Origin: Coxiellaceae bacterium
GTDB taxonomy: Bacteria; Pseudomonadota; Gammaproteobacteria; UBA9339
Direction of reading: 5' to 3'
Assembly (NCBI GenBank): GCA_003142435.1
Contig: PLMI01000097.1
Location: forward strand, 1-9,601
Length of the DNA stretch: 9,601 nt
Each line of letters starts with the position of its first letter. Within the stretch, counting starts at the first letter, position 1. Of the stretch, positions 6,827-9,601 are shown one piece after another. Position numbers and translations under genes: made by a program. A model generated the notes under the pieces. That model saw only the letters and a program-made list of their open reading frames with translations. It was not told where the DNA came from and ran no database searches.

Positions 6827-8617
6827 ATGGAACAGTGGCATGTTTTATTAAATTATTTCTTGGGATTTATTGTATTAATAATCGCTTTCACAATAGGATA
6901 TTTTTGGAAAAAACTTTTAAGCCGCAAGAAATTATTTGATGATATTTTTCTAATAATTATAGTTTTTACAATTATGTTGTTACCTATTTGTATATATAGT
7001 CAAGAAGTGCAACTATATCTTCTATTTTGGGGTACAATTTTATTAGGAATAATTCCAAATATTTCTCTGGGAATATATTACTATTACATAAAGAAACAAG
7101 ATAAAGACTCATATACAAATCTTGTGGGGTTTACTGCGGAAGATATAATAGAAAACTTGCCTGGCCATGTTTATTGGAAAAGTAGCAATGGCATTTGCCT
7201 TGGATGCAATAAAAATCAATATATTGATATTGGTCTAACTGATAAGAAAGAATATATCGGAAAAACTGACTATGAATTGTTTACTAAGGAGCAAGCCGAT
7301 CAACTAACTTTAATAGACAAAGAAATTTTAAGTACGGGAAAACAAGTTATAGTAGAAGAAGTAAGTAAAATTGCTAGTGGTGCAGAAGCTTTATATTTGT
7401 CATATAAAGCCCCTATAAAGAATAAAAACAATCAAATAATAGGAATATTAGGGTTTTCTTCAGATATAACAAACGCAAAAAAACATGAGATAGAACAAAA
7501 AGAGTTTTTAGAAAATATCATCTCACTGGTTCCTGGTCATGTTTATTGGCTAGATAAAAATTGCGTATATATGGGATGTAATGATGCCCAAGCGAAAAGC
7601 GCAGGCCTTTCTTCAAGGCACGAAATTGTTGGCAAACGAAACAAAGATTTACCCTGGAATTACCACACAGAAATACCCGAACTTTTGGATAAAGTAAATC
7701 AAGAAGTTATGGAAACTGGAGTTTCACAAGTAATTGAAGAACCAGCAGCAATGTTAGATGGAACTCAAGGTATATTTCTTTCTAACAAAGTCCCTTTACG
7801 TAATAAAATGGGAGAAATTATTGGGCTATTAGGAATTTCTATGGATATAACTAATTTAAAATCTTTACAAATCGCAAAAGAAAAAGCCGAATTAGCAAGC
7901 AAACAAAAAAGCGATTTTATTCACAACATGGAGCACGACATCAGAACTCCATTTAATGGCGTGTATGCCCTAGCAAGAATCTTGGCTGAACAAGAAACTG
8001 ACCCAACGAAAAAAGACCGTCTGGAAAAAATTAGCAAATCAGGTAAAGAATTGCTTGATTATTGTAATGCCGTTCTGGATTTTTCCAATATTGAGGCTGG
8101 CGGAGCCAATATCAGGCATAAACGGTTTGACCTTAAGGAGCTTTTGAGCAACATTATAACCATGGAAGGTGCTACCGTGGCACACAAGAATCTAAAATTA
8201 ACTTTGAACTATTCCGATAATATACCGCACATTTTGATTGGCGATGACATAAGAATACAGCGGATTATGTTGAATTTAATGAGTAACGCTATTAAATTTA
8301 CAGAAATTGGTGGAGTAAAGATAATAGTTTCTCTAGCTAAAGAGAAACCAGAACAAAGAGAGGTAGTTTTAAAAATAGTTGTTGAAGATACCGGCATAGG
8401 TATTTCAGATGATAAAAAAGATATTATCTTTGAGAAATTTACCCGCCTTAGCCCATCAAATAAAGGTAAATATAAAGGAATGGGTTTAGGTTTATATGTA
8501 GTTAAGCAGTTTATGAATGACTTGAATGCTGATATAGATTTAATTAGCGCAGAAGGTAAAGGAACAGCATTTATCTGTACAATACCTTTTAAATTACCAC
8601 TTGAAAATGTAATTTAA
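6827..8617 (+). CDS. Membrane histidine kinase with SemiSWEET-like N-terminus and two PAS domains
   Basis: A 596-residue sensor kinase. Residues ~7-90 hold three membrane helices with almost no periplasmic part. They align without gaps (offset 2) to the SemiSWEET protein at 5777, sharing KLL, LPI, YLLFWG and YY, but the PQ pair is replaced by Y25-F26. Two tandem PAS domains follow, each beginning PGHVYW (112-117 and 236-241), with GCN shortly after and ending in GxLGxxxDITN; they repeat at 124 residues. The HisKA H-box has the phospho-accepting H370 in MEHDIRTPFNG. The ATPase domain has the N-box NLMSNAIKF (N487), DTGIGI (521-526) and GMGLGL (551-556). All catalytic motifs are intact, so it should be active. 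It has no receiver domain of its own. AGAGA (6814-6818) overlaps the CDPS stop and serves as Shine-Dalgarno, so the two genes are tightly coupled. Confidence 0.93.
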   Translation: MEQWHVLLNYFLGFIVLIIAFTIGYFWKKLLSRKKLFDDIFLIIIVFTIMLLPICIYSQEVQLYLLFWGTILLGIIPNISLGIYYYYIKKQDKDSYTNLVGFTAEDIIENLPGHVYWKSSNGICLGCNKNQYIDIGLTDKKEYIGKTDYELFTKEQADQLTLIDKEILSTGKQVIVEEVSKIASGAEALYLSYKAPIKNKNNQIIGILGFSSDITNAKKHEIEQKEFLENIISLVPGHVYWLDKNCVYMGCNDAQAKSAGLSSRHEIVGKRNKDLPWNYHTEIPELLDKVNQEVMETGVSQVIEEPAAMLDGTQGIFLSNKVPLRNKMGEIIGLLGISMDITNLKSLQIAKEKAELASKQKSDFIHNMEHDIRTPFNGVYALARILAEQETDPTKKDRLEKISKSGKELLDYCNAVLDFSNIEAGGANIRHKRFDLKELLSNIITMEGATVAHKNLKLTLNYSDNIPHILIGDDIRIQRIMLNLMSNAIKFTEIGGVKIIVSLAKEKPEQREVVLKIVVEDTGIGISDDKKDIIFEKFTRLSPSNKGKYKGMGLGLYVVKQFMNDLNADIDLISAEGKGTAFICTIPFKLPLENVI

Positions 8618-8639
8618 TAATAGGGAGCATAACAATATT

Positions 8640-9029
8640 ATGCAAATCGCAGAAATGAAAGTGTTTCTCGTGGAAGATGAGCCAATAGGACAAGTTATGG
8701 TAGAAACACTCCTAACCAGTTTAGGTGTTAAAACAATTGATATTGTGGGTACTGGCAGTGAAGCTATCAAATTAGCAGAAAAAAAAGCATACGATCTTTA
8801 TCTTATTGATATTGGCCTACCAGATATAGATGGTTTTCAAGTTATGCAAAAAATTTGTGAATTATATGGCAAGGATGCCAATGTTTTTGCACTGACCGGG
8901 CATAGTGAAAAAGAATATAAATCAAAATCACTAGCTTCTGGAGCTAAAGGCGTTATTACCAAACCACTAACCAAAGAAAAATTCCTTGAAATCGTAACCT
9001 TTCTAGAAAAGACCGACAACAAATCATAA
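8640..9029 (+). CDS. Stand-alone response regulator receiver protein
   Basis: A 129-residue CheY-like receiver domain with no DNA-binding or enzymatic output. The acidic pocket is E12-D13. The phospho-acceptor is D57 in LIDIGLPDIDG, the switch Thr is T86 in ALTGHS, and the conserved Lys is K108 in TKPL. It lies 22 nt after the kinase and is almost certainly its partner, taking phosphate from H370. With no output domain it must act by protein-protein contact or as an intermediate in a phosphorelay. AGGGAG (8622-8627) lies 12 nt before ATG 8640. A second ATG at 8655 gives the typical receiver start MKVFLVEDE, so the true start could be either. Confidence 0.93.
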   Translation: MQIAEMKVFLVEDEPIGQVMVETLLTSLGVKTIDIVGTGSEAIKLAEKKAYDLYLIDIGLPDIDGFQVMQKICELYGKDANVFALTGHSEKEYKSKSLASGAKGVITKPLTKEKFLEIVTFLEKTDNKS

Positions 9030-9049
9030 GTTAAGAAACTAAAGTACCT

Positions 9050-9133
9050 ATGAATCTTTGTGCACTGGCGGTGCAATTGCTTGCAAATAGTAAAAAGATA
9101 TTTCTCAAAAAATTAGCAGGAGCAATACAATAA
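9050..9133 (+). CDS. Possible 27-aa cationic peptide ORF
   Basis: A short open frame from ATG 9050 to TAA 9131-9133, 20 nt after the receiver gene. The peptide has a Lys-rich, hydrophobic second half (KKIFLKKLAGAIQ) that could form an amphipathic helix. There is no clear Shine-Dalgarno (only AAAG). It may be chance. Confidence 0.15.
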   Translation: MNLCALAVQLLANSKKIFLKKLAGAIQ

Positions 9134-9138
9134 CAATA

Positions 9139-9165
9139 ATATCTCATTCATCAGTGATATCTTTT
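9139..9165 (+). terminator. Weak terminator candidate after the receiver gene
   Basis: ATATC (9139-9143) pairs with GATAT (9156-9160) and is followed by CTTTT. The stem is only 5 bp and AT-rich, so this is a poor terminator. It is the best candidate seen between 9030 and 9240. A second short stem, TGCAC/GTGCA, lies at about 9060-9074 without a T-run. Confidence 0.2.
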
Positions 9166-9218
9166 AACCTTCTATGGCGTTACTCCTTTTGCTTTTATAG
9201 TTTTTAGTTAAGACAGGG

Positions 9219-9247
9219 TTCACTACGACTCGCTCATTCGTTATAAT
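9219..9247 (+). promoter_or_regulatory. Candidate sigma70 promoter of the DUF3800 gene
   Basis: TTCACT (9219-9224, 4 of 6 matches), a 17-bp spacer, and a perfect TATAAT (9242-9247). RNA would start near 9254, giving a leader of about 24 nt before GTG 9278. Confidence 0.6.
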
Positions 9248-9277
9248 ATCACAGTTCATTTTTATATAGAGGCTTTT

Positions 9278-9601
9278 GTGTTAGTTTTAATAGATGAAAG
9301 CGGTTGTTGCGGCTTTGGCGTAAAAGGAGTATCTCCTTTTTTTACGCTTGCTATGGTTATTTTCGATGACTTTAAAGAAGCCGAGGGAATATCTAAAGAA
9401 ATTGCTAATTTGAGAAGCAAACTAAACGTCAAAAAAGAATTTAAGTTTAGCAAAACACATCCAAATGTAAAAAAATCATTTTTCTCAACAATTAGTAATT
9501 ATAATTTTTTAGTACGTGCGCTAATTGTCAATAAATCGAGGGTTACGAGCAATCACCTAAAACAAAACTGCGATCATTTTTACAATTATTTTTTAAAAAT
9601 C
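9278..9601 (+). CDS. DUF3800-type protein, N-terminal part (cut by window end)
   Basis: A 108-codon open frame starting at GTG and running off the right edge without a stop. AGAGG (9268-9272), 5 nt upstream, supports the GTG start. The residues LVLIDESG near the N-terminus, a following PFFTLAMVIF strand, and EFKF at 54-57 are the pattern of the DUF3800 family, whose DES motif resembles an RNase H-like fold; members are frequent on mobile elements and in accessory or defence regions. The biochemical role is not established. It has its own promoter and seems independent of the kinase operon. A terminator-like hairpin lies inside codons ~14-24. The C-terminal half is outside the window, so completeness cannot be judged. 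Confidence 0.7.
   Translation, partial: MLVLIDESGCCGFGVKGVSPFFTLAMVIFDDFKEAEGISKEIANLRSKLNVKKEFKFSKTHPNVKKSFFSTISNYNFLVRALIVNKSRVTSNHLKQNCDHFYNYFLKI
9318..9347 (+). terminator. Terminator-like hairpin inside early DUF3800 coding region
   Basis: GCGTAAAAGGAG (9318-9329), a TAT loop, then CTCCTTTTTTTACGC (9333-9347) form a long stem with a 3-T bulge. Read another way, it is a perfect AAAAGGAG/CTCCTTTT 8-bp stem (9322-9329 with 9333-9340) with a run of seven T (9337-9343) that includes its 3' arm. It resembles an intrinsic terminator yet lies inside codons that look family-conserved. Confidence 0.4.

Noticed and set aside
6827..8617. Hybrid kinase with its own receiver
   Set aside because: The protein ends just after the ATPase domain (GxGTAFICTIPF); the receiver is a separate gene.
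9262..9453. Reverse-strand ORF of 63 codons opposite the DUF3800 gene
   Set aside because: The forward frame has a promoter, Shine-Dalgarno and family motifs; the reverse frame has none.

Overview
The window is AT-rich chromosomal DNA from a bacterium, most likely a gammaproteobacterium. Its first half is the 'macromolecular synthesis' block rpsU - yqeY - dnaG - rpoD followed by a CAT-anticodon tRNA. This order, the 71-aa S21, the large non-conserved region in RpoD and the gamma-like sigma region 4.2 all point that way. The low GC, many small palindromic repeats, and an accessory operon with a cyclodipeptide synthase and 'LPGHVYW' PAS domains suggest an intracellular Legionellales/Coxiellaceae-like lineage. 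That placement is inference, not proof.

Layout: 1-215 holds a REP-like palindromic repeat and a candidate rpsU promoter. 231-901 is rpsU and a GatB/YqeY-domain gene. 902-1187 is a palindromic element that runs in frame into dnaG. 1188-2924 is dnaG, closed by a strong intrinsic terminator. 3032-5254 is rpoD, with an unusual Lys-rich N-terminus. 5255-5440 is a GC-rich folded element and a near-consensus promoter. 5439-5688 holds a truncated tRNA copy, a 93-bp hairpin-rich insert ending in the same GGATGACA octamer as the window's first repeat, and then the intact tRNA.

The second half is an accessory operon (5777-9029): a SemiSWEET/PQ-loop membrane protein, a protein with the motif set of an XYP-type cyclodipeptide synthase (CDPS), a membrane histidine kinase with two PAS domains, and a stand-alone receiver protein. 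The first ~90 residues of the kinase align without gaps to the neighbouring SemiSWEET protein but have lost the PQ motif. The kinase sensor therefore looks like a captured SemiSWEET module. My proposal, as inference, is a self-contained signalling cassette: the CDPS makes a cyclic dipeptide from aminoacyl-tRNAs, the SemiSWEET moves it or a related solute, and the SemiSWEET-like kinase senses it and signals to the receiver.

The right edge (9278 onward) is the start of a DUF3800-type gene cut by the window. It has its own likely promoter and a terminator-like hairpin inside its early coding sequence.
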